Assembly (NCBI RefSeq): GCF_001956215.1
Contig: NZ_MRTQ01000018.1
Span: forward strand, 1 to 64,000
Source: Paenibacillus sp. FSL R5-0490
GTDB taxonomy: Bacteria; Bacillota; Bacilli; Bacillales; Cytobacillaceae
Direction: 5' to 3'
DNA length: 64,000 bases
The translations under genes were made by a program, and so were the position numbers. Of this stretch, positions 54,075 to 63,168 are shown in pieces. Positions within the stretch are counted from its first letter, which is position 1; the number at the start of each line of letters is the position of its first letter. The notes beneath the pieces are model-generated. The model was not told where the DNA came from. It searched no databases and saw only the letters and a list, made by a program, of their open reading frames with translations.

Positions 54075-55150
54075 TGAAAAGGATTTTAATCAAAACACCC
54101 GATAGAGCCTATACGGTTTATATAGGGACCGGAGCAATTGAAGGATTGGGATCATATATTAAAGATACTTTTCCAGCCTTGACGAATGTAATGATCATTA
54201 CCGATGAAACAGTTAGGGACTTACACCTGCCAGAGCTGGAAGCGGCACTTAAGGGGCTGGAGCCAAAAGTCTGTACAGTGCCAAGCGGCGAGAAAGCCAA
54301 AACCTTTGAAGTATACTACCAGTGTTTATCATTTGCTCTGGAACAAAAACTTGACCGAAAATCTCTGATCCTGGCATTTGGCGGGGGAGCTGTCGGAGAT
54401 TTGGCAGGTTTTGTGGCAGCCACATTTATGAGGGGAATACCCTTCATTCAGATTCCAACTACCATCCTGGCACATGATAGCGCTGTGGGAGGAAAAGTTG
54501 CCATCAACCATCCTTCAGGAAAAAATATGGTAGGGTCTTTTTACCAGCCCCAGGCAGTATTTTATGACCTTGCGTTTCTTGATTCCCTGCCTCAAAAAGA
54601 GCTGCGCTCAGGGTTTGCAGAAGTCATAAAGCATAGCCTTATAGATGATAGATACTTTTATTTGAACCTTAAAAACAACATCCTTACCCTTGAGAGCCTT
54701 CCCTCTGATGAATTAAGCAAGATGCTCACAAAGGGAATAGAGATTAAAGGCAGGATCGTTGCAGAGGATGAAAAGGAAGCCGGGGTTCGGGCATTTCTGA
54801 ATTTCGGCCATACCCTGGGCCATGCAATTGAAGCGGAGAAAGGCTATGGGGAATGGACACATGGCGAATCTGTTGCAGTAGGTATGCTATTCGCACTTCA
54901 ATTAAGTAAAACACTGCTGAATCTTTGCTTTGATGTTAACGAATTCAAGCGCTGGCTTGATCAGCTTGGCTACAAAACAGATCTCCCTGAAGATTTATCA
55001 CATTCAAAACTGCTTGAGCGGATGAAGCAGGATAAAAAATCAGAAGGCCAGAATGTCCGCTTTGTCCTTTTAGAGGAAGTGGGTAAGCCTGTCATATATC
55101 AGGTTTCTGATGACCTGATTTTGCGGGAGCTTGATCTTTTTACAAAATAA
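54074..55150 (+). CDS. aroB: 3-dehydroquinate synthase
   Basis: NAD- and Zn-dependent second step of the shikimate pathway. The 358-residue protein has the NAD-binding GGGAVGDLAGFVAATFMRGI (about 99-118), the IPTTILAHDSAVGGK active-site loop and the zinc ligands in GHTLGHAIE. The start shares a base with the aroF stop (TAATG). It is followed by a dispersed repeat. Confidence 0.96.
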   Translation: MKRILIKTPDRAYTVYIGTGAIEGLGSYIKDTFPALTNVMIITDETVRDLHLPELEAALKGLEPKVCTVPSGEKAKTFEVYYQCLSFALEQKLDRKSLILAFGGGAVGDLAGFVAATFMRGIPFIQIPTTILAHDSAVGGKVAINHPSGKNMVGSFYQPQAVFYDLAFLDSLPQKELRSGFAEVIKHSLIDDRYFYLNLKNNILTLESLPSDELSKMLTKGIEIKGRIVAEDEKEAGVRAFLNFGHTLGHAIEAEKGYGEWTHGESVAVGMLFALQLSKTLLNLCFDVNEFKRWLDQLGYKTDLPEDLSHSKLLERMKQDKKSEGQNVRFVLLEEVGKPVIYQVSDDLILRELDLFTK

Positions 55151-55171
55151 ATAGGCTTGACTATATGACTA

Positions 55172-55392
55172 AGAGATAAAGTGAAACTTCAATCAGTGGG
55201 GGGGGGGCTTTATCCCCCGCTGATTGTTAGTTGAGGCCCACAGGAAGTGGGTCACAAAGACGTTGCCACAGGATGTGACGTTTTTAGTCTTTGTTCTTCG
55301 GGCCTTACGGGCAGTTGACCTCCACTTATCCTTCTTTGATTCAACTAAGTCTTGAAGTGGGGGTCTTACTGCCCGTTAGACTGCGATAAAAA
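55172..55392 (+). repeat. Dispersed structured repeat, family B, full copy
   Basis: This 220-base element sits between aroB and aroH. It starts with GATAAAGTGAAACTTCAATCA, then a G-rich/C-rich hairpin (AATCAG...CTGATT) with a run of ten G residues. A core module follows, with the stem AAAGAC/GTCTTT at 55256-55292, then TTCAACTAAG and GCGATAAAAA. The first part also occurs at 1-137 in the opposite direction. The core is shared with the long family A copy at 30820-31186. No ORF is credible. Confidence 0.85.
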
Positions 55393-55424
55393 GGCTGACA
55401 AAACAGCAATGGGAGGTGCTGCAA

Positions 55425-55799
55425 GTGATTCGAGGGGTGAGGGGAGCCGTCACCGTAGGTAAGAATTGTGAAGCTGAGATATTAGAAGCGACTGAGCTGC
55501 TGATCAGGCAAATGATTCAGGAGAATAAGATTTTATCTGAAAATGTAGCTTCTGTCTTTATATCCGTTACGGAAGAATTAACAGCAGCCTTTCCCGCAAA
55601 GGCAATCCGTTCAATAGAAGGCTGGACATATGTTCCTGTCATGTGCATGAAAGAAATTCCTGTTGAAGGATCACTCCCTAATTGTATCCGGTTAATGATG
55701 CATGTGAATACAGATGCACCTCAGCAGAATATCCGCCATATTTATTTGCGTGGAGCCATCAAGCTTCGGCCAGATCTAAATACCACGAACTCTTCTTAA
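55425..55799 (+). CDS. aroH: Chorismate mutase AroH
   Basis: Monofunctional AroH-type chorismate mutase that converts chorismate to prephenate. The 124-residue protein begins MIRGVRGAVTV and has FPAKAIRSIEGWTYVPVMC and IRHIYLRGAIKLRPDL, both matching B. subtilis AroH, with the catalytic Arg/Glu positions in CIRLMMHVNTD and IRHIYL. GTG at 55425 is the start, 6 bases after GGGAGGTG. In B. subtilis trpEDCFBA follow aroH; here hisC does. Confidence 0.92.
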   Translation: MIRGVRGAVTVGKNCEAEILEATELLIRQMIQENKILSENVASVFISVTEELTAAFPAKAIRSIEGWTYVPVMCMKEIPVEGSLPNCIRLMMHVNTDAPQQNIRHIYLRGAIKLRPDLNTTNSS

Positions 55800-55886
55800 T
55801 GGAGAGTTTTGTGATAATATAGGAGCAGATCAACAACACTTTAATACGATAATTAGTGAAAGCGATAAAAAAAGAGGTGGATTTGA

Positions 55887-56987
55887 ATGAAATGGAAGGA
55901 ACAGCTGTTGAATTTAACTCCTTACCAGCCGGGAAAATCAATTGATCAAGTAAAAAAGGAATATGGACTGAATCAAATAGTTAAGCTTGCTTCAAATGAG
56001 AATCCTTTTGGATGCTCTGAAAAAGTTCTTTTTACGATGAATCAGTCGCCATCATTTTTTGCCCTGTATCCCGATGGTTATGCTTCTGAGCTGCGGTCGG
56101 TTTTGGCTGGGCACTTAAGCATACAGGAAGACCAGCTGATTTTTGGCAATGGTTCGGATGAAATTATTCAAATGATTTCCAGAGCTTTATTAAGTCCGGA
56201 AACCAATACTGTTATGGCGGCGCCAACATTTCCGCAATATAGGCATAATGCTGTGGTAGAAGGTGCGGAAATCAGGGAAATTCCACTGGTTGAAGGTGAG
56301 CATGACCTTGATGGAATGCTGGCTGCCATCGATGAAAAAACTGCTGTAGTTTGGGTGTGCAGTCCAAACAATCCGACAGGGAACTATATTAATGAGTCTG
56401 CATTGCTTCCATTTCTGAAAAAGGTGCCTCAAGATGTATTGGTTGTCCTTGATGAAGCTTATTATGAATATGTTACAGCAGAGGATTACTGCAATTCATT
56501 GGATTTAATCGGGAATTTTAAAAATTTGATTGTCCTGCGAACGTTCTCTAAAATATATGGATTAGCAAGCCTGCGGGTAGGCTATGGAATTGCGGATCCT
56601 CAAACTATCAGAGCTCTGGAACCGGTAAGAGAGCCGTTTAATGTTAATAAGTTTGCTCAGGCTGCCGCTGCTGCAGCCATAGGGGATCAGAATTTCATTG
56701 AAGAGTGCAAACAGAAAAATCGCGAAGGGCTGGAACAATTCTATGCTTTCTGTGAAGAGCACGGACTGGGTTATTATCCTTCACAGGGGAATTTTATTTT
56801 AATGAACTTTAATGCCGATTCAGATGAAGTATTTCAATTTTTGCTTCAAAAAGGGTATATCGTCCGTTCCGGCAAGGCACTTGGCTTCCAGGGCTATGTC
56901 CGTGTCACGGTAGGTTCTAAGGAACAGAATGATGGTGTGCTTGCCGCTATGGATCAATATCTTGCAAAGCAGGCTGCAGCATTTTAG
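55887..56987 (+). CDS. hisC: Histidinol-phosphate aminotransferase
   Basis: PLP-dependent transaminase that serves histidine synthesis and, in Bacillus, also tyrosine and phenylalanine synthesis. The 366-residue protein has CSPNNPTGNY, VLDEAYYEY and the PLP lysine about K222 in RTFSKIYGLASLRVGY. GAGGTGGATTTGA precedes the ATG. It lies only 87 bases after aroH. Confidence 0.94.
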   Translation: MKWKEQLLNLTPYQPGKSIDQVKKEYGLNQIVKLASNENPFGCSEKVLFTMNQSPSFFALYPDGYASELRSVLAGHLSIQEDQLIFGNGSDEIIQMISRALLSPETNTVMAAPTFPQYRHNAVVEGAEIREIPLVEGEHDLDGMLAAIDEKTAVVWVCSPNNPTGNYINESALLPFLKKVPQDVLVVLDEAYYEYVTAEDYCNSLDLIGNFKNLIVLRTFSKIYGLASLRVGYGIADPQTIRALEPVREPFNVNKFAQAAAAAAIGDQNFIEECKQKNREGLEQFYAFCEEHGLGYYPSQGNFILMNFNADSDEVFQFLLQKGYIVRSGKALGFQGYVRVTVGSKEQNDGVLAAMDQYLAKQAAAF

Positions 56988-57030
56988 GGAAATTTTAGGT
57001 TAGCAGTATTGAACACTATTTTGATAACCA

Positions 57031-57066
57031 TTCAGAGGCATCATGATGCCTCTGAATTATTTTTAA
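57031..57066 (+). terminator. Perfect palindromic terminator between hisC and tyrA
   Basis: TTCAGAGGCATCA pairs perfectly with TGATGCCTCTGAA, followed by TTATTTTTAAT. It could end transcription or attenuate it before tyrA. Confidence 0.75.
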
Positions 57067-57082
57067 TAAAGGCGGTGAGAGG

Positions 57083-58189
57083 ATGAGAGGGAAGATCTTT
57101 ATTATTGGCCTTGGTTTGATCGGAGGTTCTTTGGCCTTATCAATAAAAAGAAAACATAGTGAAAGCACGATCATTGGCTTTGATGTAAATAAAGAGCAGG
57201 GGCGCCTTGCCGAAATGCTGGGGGTCGCAGACGAAATTTCTGCTACTATTAAAGATGGGGCAAGGGACGCAGATTTAATTTTAATAGCTGCACCTGTACA
57301 GGAGACTCAAAAAATTATACATATCTTAGTAGAATGTGAATTAAAAAACAACGTCATTATTTCGGATGCTGGCAGCACAAAAAAGGAAATTGTCAGCTGC
57401 GCAAAGGTACTAAAGGAAAAAGGAATTACATTTATCGGAGGGCATCCAATGGCTGGCTCTCATAAGAGCGGTGTCACTGCAGCAAAAGATTTGCTTTTTG
57501 AGAATGCCTTTTATCTGCTCACTCCTGAAGAGCATATTGCTCTGTCAGAGGTTGAAAGGTTAAAGGAATGGCTCTCGGGAACAAAAGCGAAATTTCTTAC
57601 CATAGCTCCCGATGAACATGATTATATAACCGGGATCGTCAGCCATTTTCCGCATATGATAGCTGCTTCCCTGGTCCATCAGGCAGAAAAGACAAGCCGT
57701 TCGCACAAGCTGATTCCAAGACTGGCAGCTGGAGGTTTCAGGGATATTACCAGGATTGCCTCCAGCAGCCCTGCTATGTGGAGGGATATTCTTCTTCAGA
57801 ATAAAGAAGTGCTGCTTAAGTTAATGGAGGATTGGCAGGGAGAAATGGAGATAGTAAAATCAATCCTCAGACAGGAAAACAGTGAGGGCATATTTGAATA
57901 TTTTTCCCATGCAAAGATGTTCAGGGATGAGCTGCCGCAAAAAGAAAAAGGCGCAATTCCGGCATTTTATGATCTGTTCGTGGATGTACCGGATTACCCT
58001 GGTGTCATTTCAGAAATCACTGGATATTTGGCCAAGGAAGAAATCAGCATTACGAATATCCGAATCCTGGAGACAAGGGAAGAAATTTATGGAGTTCTGG
58101 TTATAAGCTTTCAAACGGAAGAGGACAGGGATCGGGCAATCAATTGCCTGGAACAGTATACAAGCTATGAAACAACCATCGGTCTATAG
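57083..58189 (+). CDS. tyrA: Prephenate dehydrogenase TyrA
   Basis: NAD-dependent oxidation of prephenate to 4-hydroxyphenylpyruvate in tyrosine synthesis. The 368-residue protein has the Rossmann motif IIGLGLIGGS, the substrate motifs GGHPMAGSHKSGV (about 132) and a helical dimerisation domain. A C-terminal ACT domain follows (about 296-366; VDVPDYPGVISEITGYL), which suggests feedback control by tyrosine. AAGGCGGTGAGAGG precedes the ATG. Confidence 0.95.
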   Translation: MRGKIFIIGLGLIGGSLALSIKRKHSESTIIGFDVNKEQGRLAEMLGVADEISATIKDGARDADLILIAAPVQETQKIIHILVECELKNNVIISDAGSTKKEIVSCAKVLKEKGITFIGGHPMAGSHKSGVTAAKDLLFENAFYLLTPEEHIALSEVERLKEWLSGTKAKFLTIAPDEHDYITGIVSHFPHMIAASLVHQAEKTSRSHKLIPRLAAGGFRDITRIASSSPAMWRDILLQNKEVLLKLMEDWQGEMEIVKSILRQENSEGIFEYFSHAKMFRDELPQKEKGAIPAFYDLFVDVPDYPGVISEITGYLAKEEISITNIRILETREEIYGVLVISFQTEEDRDRAINCLEQYTSYETTIGL

Positions 58190-58224
58190 AGCGAATTTAT
58201 TAATCCAGCAAAGGGTGATGATAG

Positions 58225-59517
58225 ATGTTACCGGCAAAATTGAAGTCAAATGTCAAAGGTTTATGCGGAGAAATAGCGGTACCCGGTGATAAATCCATAT
58301 CACATCGATCTGTCATGTTTGGGTCTATTGCAAAGGGGAAGACTGCTGTCACTAATTTTCTGCCCGGAGAGGACTGCCTTAGTACGATAGCCTGCTTCCG
58401 CAAGCTCGGAGTAACTATTGAGCAGGAAGGCAATAAAGTTACAATTATGGGTCAGGGGATGGATGGATTACAGGAACCGGCTGGTATTCTGGATGTTGGG
58501 AATTCAGGTACGACGATACGCCTTATGATGGGGATTCTGGCTGGCCGTCCGTTCCATTCAGTCCTTGTCGGAGATGAATCCATTGCAAAAAGGCCGATGA
58601 CAAGAGTGACCGTGCCACTAAGTTTATTTGGTGCAAAGATTCATGGCAGGAAGAATGGAGAATTCACCCCCTTATCAGTCATTGGCGGCCCCTTGTCAGG
58701 AGTAACATATGAGCTTCCTGTCGCGAGTGCACAGGTTAAATCAGCACTGCTCTTTGCCGGCCTGCAGGCAAGCGGCGAAACAGTCATTATTGAACCTGTG
58801 AAGACACGTGATCATACTGAAAGAATGATCACACAATTTGGCGGGGAAGTTGAAGCAGATGGGCAAACCATTCGGATTAAGGGAGGCCAAACACTGACAG
58901 GGACAGAAATTCATGTTCCCGGTGACATATCATCTGCTGCCTTCTTTCTGGCTGCAGGAGCCATTGTGCCTAATAGTGAAATTACATTAAAAAACGTTGG
59001 ACTGAATCCTACAAGGACCGGCATCCTTGAAGTGCTGCAGCAGATGGGTGCAGATTTCAGCATTGAGCCGTATGAAAATGGATCAGCTGAGCCTGCAGGG
59101 GATATTACCATCAGAACATCTAAACTTAAAGGAACAGTTATCGAAGGGGCGCTCATTCCCCGGCTTATCGATGAAATTCCAATTATTGCCCTGCTCGCAA
59201 CACAAGCAGAGGGAGAAACAGTAATTAAGGATGCAGAGGAACTTAAGGTGAAGGAAACGAATCGCATTGATACGGTTGTCAATGAACTTTCGGTGCTTGG
59301 AGCCGTGATTACTGCTACAGAAGATGGAATGGTAATCAGGGGGACATCATCTCTTTCAGGTGGAACTGTCTCAAGTCATGGAGACCATCGCATCGGCATG
59401 ATGCTGGCAATAGCTGCTGCCATCTCAAAAGGCGAAGTTCACCTTCAGCAGAAAGAAGCGATCTCTGTATCCTATCCGTCGTTTTTTGATCATTTAGATA
59501 GCCTTATTTCTGATTGA
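58225..59517 (+). CDS. aroE: 5-enolpyruvylshikimate-3-phosphate synthase AroE
   Basis: Couples shikimate-3-phosphate with phosphoenolpyruvate, the target of glyphosate. The 430-residue protein has the signature motifs [17 protein letters not shown] (about 19-35), [28 protein letters not shown] and [13 protein letters not shown], and the C-terminal [13 protein letters not shown]. In B. subtilis this gene is named aroE (aroA in E. coli). It follows tyrA as in the supraoperon and ends with a terminator. Confidence 0.95.
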   Translation: MLPAKLKSNVKGLCGEIAVPGDKSISHRSVMFGSIAKGKTAVTNFLPGEDCLSTIACFRKLGVTIEQEGNKVTIMGQGMDGLQEPAGILDVGNSGTTIRLMMGILAGRPFHSVLVGDESIAKRPMTRVTVPLSLFGAKIHGRKNGEFTPLSVIGGPLSGVTYELPVASAQVKSALLFAGLQASGETVIIEPVKTRDHTERMITQFGGEVEADGQTIRIKGGQTLTGTEIHVPGDISSAAFFLAAGAIVPNSEITLKNVGLNPTRTGILEVLQQMGADFSIEPYENGSAEPAGDITIRTSKLKGTVIEGALIPRLIDEIPIIALLATQAEGETVIKDAEELKVKETNRIDTVVNELSVLGAVITATEDGMVIRGTSSLSGGTVSSHGDHRIGMMLAIAAAISKGEVHLQQKEAISVSYPSFFDHLDSLISD

Positions 59518-59535
59518 AATACAATACCTTCATAG

Positions 59536-59567
59536 AAAAAAGAGCTGTTTCTGCAGCTCTTTTTTCT
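59536..59567 (+). terminator. Intrinsic terminator after aroE
   Basis: AAAAAAGAGCTG pairs with CAGCTCTTTTTT around TTTCTG, followed by CTGTT. Confidence 0.9.
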
Positions 59568-59634
59568 GTTAAAGCAGTCATATTTATCTTAAATTTTCAT
59601 AGCTTGTCATAAGACCGTTTAAGAGGGTGGTTTT

Positions 59635-60540
59635 ATGACATATATTATTGAGAATGCAAATCTGATAAAGGAAGACAAGCTGTTAAAAACATCTATGCTG
59701 ATAAGAAATAATGAGATTTCACTTATGCAGGCTGAAATGAAAAGGTTTCAGTTTACAAGAATGGATGCGGGTGCATTTATTATGTCTGCAGGATATGTGG
59801 TTCTGGACACATCTATCCCGCTGAAAATGCCTTTCTCAGAACTAAAAGAGTATTACATCCGGGAGTTCATATTAAAAGGATGTACAGCCTTCCTGACAGC
59901 CGTGCCTGTAAAGCATGAATATTCTTTGAAGAGTGATCTTAAAAGCTTTAAGGCAAGTTTATTAAGCAGCCCGATTGATTATATTATTGGTGTGAAAATT
60001 CCTGTCCGTCTCCTTACCCCTTCTTTTATGAGAAAATGCAAGAGAGAAAGAGTTCCTATTGTTTTTGTTGAAATACAGGATGCAAAGGAGCTTGAACAAG
60101 TTCCATGGGGATGGCTGCGTGAAGCAATGTTTCCTTATAATTGTCCGCTTGCACCTATCTTTGCAGGCAGGAATGAAAAGGAGAAAAGCAGAATAAATAC
60201 ATTATGGGCAAAACTGATGCAGGAAGAGAAAATACCTTCGGTGCCGAATGAACTGATGGAGCAAGAGCCATTATCCAGGTCAGTTCTGTCCAAAGCAGGG
60301 ATTTACCCTTTAAAAGGGAATATTCATCAGGGCGGGGAAATCAGTTATAATTTATTTGAAAAACCTGAAGAAGGTCTTACCGTTGAAGAATCACAGCTGT
60401 TTCATTATCATAGAGATAAACTTGCTGTCACTGTACTGAAGGGAAAAGTGATTAGAGCCGGACAAGAAGTGATTTTTCGTTCAGGTTCCGGAGAGCATGT
60501 TAAAATCAGCACACCAGCTTGTTTTAAAATAGCCGATTAG
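59635..60540 (+). CDS. Degenerate amidohydrolase-like protein of unknown function
   Basis: A 301-residue cytosolic protein that I do not recognise as a named family. The N-terminus (IIENANLIKEDKLLK; MLIRNNEI) and C-terminus (LTVEESQLFHYH...KGKVIRAGQEVI) look like the split beta-sandwich domain of amidohydrolases. The part DAGAFIMSAGYVVLDTSIP sits where metal-dependent members have D-xx-G-x-xx-xPGfIDxHxH, but the HxH ligands are missing. GCTAFLT and VKIPVR would continue a barrel. It may therefore be a pseudoenzyme or structural relative. GAGGGTGG precedes the ATG. It has no counterpart between aroE and ypiA in B. subtilis, and lies 20 bases before ypiA. Confidence 0.6.
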   Translation: MTYIIENANLIKEDKLLKTSMLIRNNEISLMQAEMKRFQFTRMDAGAFIMSAGYVVLDTSIPLKMPFSELKEYYIREFILKGCTAFLTAVPVKHEYSLKSDLKSFKASLLSSPIDYIIGVKIPVRLLTPSFMRKCKRERVPIVFVEIQDAKELEQVPWGWLREAMFPYNCPLAPIFAGRNEKEKSRINTLWAKLMQEEKIPSVPNELMEQEPLSRSVLSKAGIYPLKGNIHQGGEISYNLFEKPEEGLTVEESQLFHYHRDKLAVTVLKGKVIRAGQEVIFRSGSGEHVKISTPACFKIAD

Positions 60541-60559
60541 CATTCGAAAGGAATTTAGT

Positions 60560-61822
60560 ATGGATAAAGTAAATAAAATCATTACTCTTTTAGAAAACGG
60601 TCATCATGAAGAAGCGTTGGAGAGCTATCAGCAAATACTGCTGGATGGTTCCCATGAAGAAAGGTTCCTGCTGGCAGAAGAACTGTTCCAGTACGGGTTC
60701 CTTGAGGAATCAAAAGCCTTATTTGAACGGCTTCTGGAAGCATATCCGGAAGAAGGAGAACTGCTCGTTCTGTTGGCTGAAACACATATTGATCTTGGAA
60801 ATGAAGAGGAAGCCATCCTTGTCCTTGAAAGAATAAATGAACATGATCCGAGCTTTCCGCAGTCGCTTCTCTTATTAGCAGACCTTTATCAGATGGATGG
60901 TCTATTTGAGGTCAGCGAACAAAAGCTCCTGAAAGCAAAAGAAATATTGCCTGATGAGATAATTGTAGATTTTGCCCTGGGTGAACTTTATGCAGAGCAG
61001 GGACGGTTCCTGGAAGCAAAGCGGATTTATGAAAATGTTCTCAGTAAAGAGGAAATCATTGCAGGCATTAATGTAAATCAGAGATTGGCGGATATTCTCA
61101 GTGCAGGCGGAGCATTTGAAGAAGCCCTCCCATATTACGAAAAAGCGCTTGATGACAAACTGGAGATTAATACCCTTTTCAGTTATGCTTTTACAGCGCT
61201 TCAAGCCGGCTTTAACCGGACAGCCATTGAAAAATTGACTGAACTGAAGGAGCTGGATCCCGAGTATCATTCACTGTATTTATACCTTGCTCAGGCATAC
61301 GAGCGGGAGGAAGAAGCCGCGAGCGGCCTGGAAGCAGTCAAGGAAGGCTTGAAACAGGACGAATTTAACAAAGAATTATTCTTCTATGGCGGGAAGCTTG
61401 CCTTGAAAAATGGCAATGAAAAAGAATCCGAAGATATGTTCAGGCAGGCTCTTGCACTGGATCCCGAATATGTCCAGGCAGCCATTCTTTTAAATAAACT
61501 TCTCCTCCAGCAGGAAAGATATGAAGATGTAATCGAAATCACTGAAATGCTGAACGAGCTTGAAGAGCCCCAGCTTATATGGGATTCAGCCGTTGCCCTT
61601 CAGCATATAGAGGAATATTCAGAGGCATTAAACAAATATCAGCTTGCATATACTTTCTTTAAACAGCAGCCGGATTTTCTTTCAGATTACGGATATTTTT
61701 TAGCAGAGGAAGGAAAAAGGGAAGAGGCTGCCGAAATTTTTAATACATTAACCAAACTGGAGCCTGGCAATGAGGAATATCAGGATGTTCTGCAGCGACT
61801 CACGGATAATTTTCTTGATTAA
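60560..61822 (+). CDS. ypiA: TPR protein YpiA
   Basis: A 420-residue acidic protein made almost entirely of tetratricopeptide repeats (about ten), a scaffold for protein-protein contacts. Its length and place before ypiB match B. subtilis YpiA (423), which together with YpiB controls MurAA (and hence peptidoglycan precursor) degradation by ClpC/ClpP. No signal peptide, so cytosolic. AAAGGAATTTAGT precedes the ATG. Confidence 0.9.
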   Translation: MDKVNKIITLLENGHHEEALESYQQILLDGSHEERFLLAEELFQYGFLEESKALFERLLEAYPEEGELLVLLAETHIDLGNEEEAILVLERINEHDPSFPQSLLLLADLYQMDGLFEVSEQKLLKAKEILPDEIIVDFALGELYAEQGRFLEAKRIYENVLSKEEIIAGINVNQRLADILSAGGAFEEALPYYEKALDDKLEINTLFSYAFTALQAGFNRTAIEKLTELKELDPEYHSLYLYLAQAYEREEEAASGLEAVKEGLKQDEFNKELFFYGGKLALKNGNEKESEDMFRQALALDPEYVQAAILLNKLLLQQERYEDVIEITEMLNELEEPQLIWDSAVALQHIEEYSEALNKYQLAYTFFKQQPDFLSDYGYFLAEEGKREEAAEIFNTLTKLEPGNEEYQDVLQRLTDNFLD

Positions 61823-61895
61823 AAAAGGCAGTGTCTATCCTTAATGCAGTTTCAGTAAGACCAAATTTGTCTGTAAGCAGAGGAGGGAATCAAAA

Positions 61896-62441
61896 ATGGC
61901 GACCCCTGTATCTGTCAACGAGAAGAAAGATTTTATCCGCTGGTTTTTAAACCATTATCAGCTCAAAAGAAGAGAATGTGTTTGGATTCTCAATTATTTA
62001 ATGAGTCATGACCAGCTTATGGAAAAGGTGCATTTTGTGGAGCAGGCACAGTATTGCCCAAGGGGCCTGATCATGTCGACCCATTGTGTGGATGAAGTTC
62101 CTTTTCGCTTTTACAAAGAGAATGTAATGACCACAGATGCGGAGAAGTCCTTCCATGATATCCGCTTAAACAGGGATGAAGAGATTTATATCCAGCTTAA
62201 TTTCCATGCTTCAAATAAGGCCCATCAGTATGCAGCGGTCATGGAGGAAAATCCCTTTATGCCAAAGACACTTCAGATAAACGAAAAGGATCGGCTGATC
62301 GCCGAAAGGTTCCTGACAGAAAGCCTGGAAAAGTTCAGAAGAGAGAAACTCCTTGAACTCATTGATGAAGCATTGGATAAACAGGATAAAAAAGCTTTTA
62401 ACGTTTTGACTCAGCAGCTGAATAGATTAGAAACTACTTAA
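61896..62441 (+). CDS. ypiB: YpiB / ReoY-family proteolytic degradation factor
   Basis: A 181-residue cytosolic protein with an N-terminal UPF0302-type domain ([40 protein letters not shown]) and a C-terminal IDEAL motif region ([16 protein letters not shown]). Listeria ReoY and B. subtilis YpiB promote ClpCP-dependent degradation of MurA. The IDEAL motif supports this assignment. It follows ypiA in the same operon, with a GGAGGGAATCAAA ribosome site. Confidence 0.9.
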   Translation: MATPVSVNEKKDFIRWFLNHYQLKRRECVWILNYLMSHDQLMEKVHFVEQAQYCPRGLIMSTHCVDEVPFRFYKENVMTTDAEKSFHDIRLNRDEEIYIQLNFHASNKAHQYAAVMEENPFMPKTLQINEKDRLIAERFLTESLEKFRREKLLELIDEALDKQDKKAFNVLTQQLNRLETT

Positions 62442-62475
62442 GCCTTGCTTTTATATAAGCAGGGCTTTTATTTTG
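62440..62475 (+). terminator. Intrinsic terminator after ypiB
   Basis: AAGCCTTGCTT pairs with AAGCAGGGCTT (bulged), followed by TTATTTTG. Confidence 0.7.
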
Positions 62476-62545
62476 CCTGCATTCTCTGATTTGAAGCATT
62501 CTAAGCATTAATGATATATTAAGGAAGGCAAATATATGTAATGGA

Positions 62546-63019
62546 GTGAATGATATGAAATGGATATCACAGGATATCGACATGTTCCTAAAAGAAAAGC
62601 AATATGTAGACACTGCTGTTCTGCCGCTCCTTCCTGTATCATTTGGCGATGATATCAAGCAGTCTGTAGCGATGACTGAATTTATATCGCTTCTAAGTGT
62701 GCAGCTTGAAAGGCAATTCAGAGGACGCCTCATCATGCTGCCTGGATATGCCTATCTGAAACCGGCATCAGAAGAGAGTCTGATCAGCGGCTTGGGCCAA
62801 TGGGAAGCAGAATTGAAGGCACAGGGATTTAAGCATATCTTCCTTTTAACTTCGGACAGCATGTGGAAAACGTTCGAAGACCGGCTGGAAGGAGGTTTGA
62901 TTTGGCTGCCATCCCTGCCTCTTGAGCATATGGATGAGAATTATCGGAATTCCATTCTGGATGACCAGGTGAAACAGCTGCTGAATCTTTTTGTTCAAAA
63001 GTGGCAAAATGGTGAATAG
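62546..63019 (+). CDS. ypiF: YpiF, DUF2487 protein
   Basis: A 157-residue cytosolic protein of the DUF2487 family, which precedes the qcr operon in Bacillus; its function is unknown. It starts with MNDMKWISQDIDMFLKEKQ, or possibly at the second methionine (62555). The protein is mixed alpha/beta with no membrane segment. The position between ypiB and qcrA is the same as in B. subtilis (148 residues there). Confidence 0.82.
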   Translation: MNDMKWISQDIDMFLKEKQYVDTAVLPLLPVSFGDDIKQSVAMTEFISLLSVQLERQFRGRLIMLPGYAYLKPASEESLISGLGQWEAELKAQGFKHIFLLTSDSMWKTFEDRLEGGLIWLPSLPLEHMDENYRNSILDDQVKQLLNLFVQKWQNGE

Positions 63020-63066
63020 TGTGAATGTTAAGTCGCTCTATTTACATGTTTCGCCAAAGGATTATA

Positions 63067-63095
63067 TTGACCTTGCATAAAGATTGATATATCAT
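63067..63095 (+). promoter_or_regulatory. Sigma-A promoter of the qcr operon
   Basis: TTGACC (63067-63072) and TATCAT (63090-63095) are 17 bases apart, about 75 bases before qcrA. Confidence 0.55.
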
Positions 63096-63168
63096 TGTTA
63101 TGTCCTAGTTTTATATTGTGTTGAATTTTGTCCGTTGGACTTAACTTCATAATAGAGGGGGGAAAAGT

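Noticed and set aside
55800-55886. Remnants of trp genes or TRAP-binding repeats between aroH and hisC
   Set aside because: The 87 bases contain neither trp-like coding sequence nor a series of (G/T)AG triplets.
61608-62081. Large antisense ORFs in ypiA/ypiB, der and other genes
   Set aside because: They are shadows of strongly supported genes on the plus strand.
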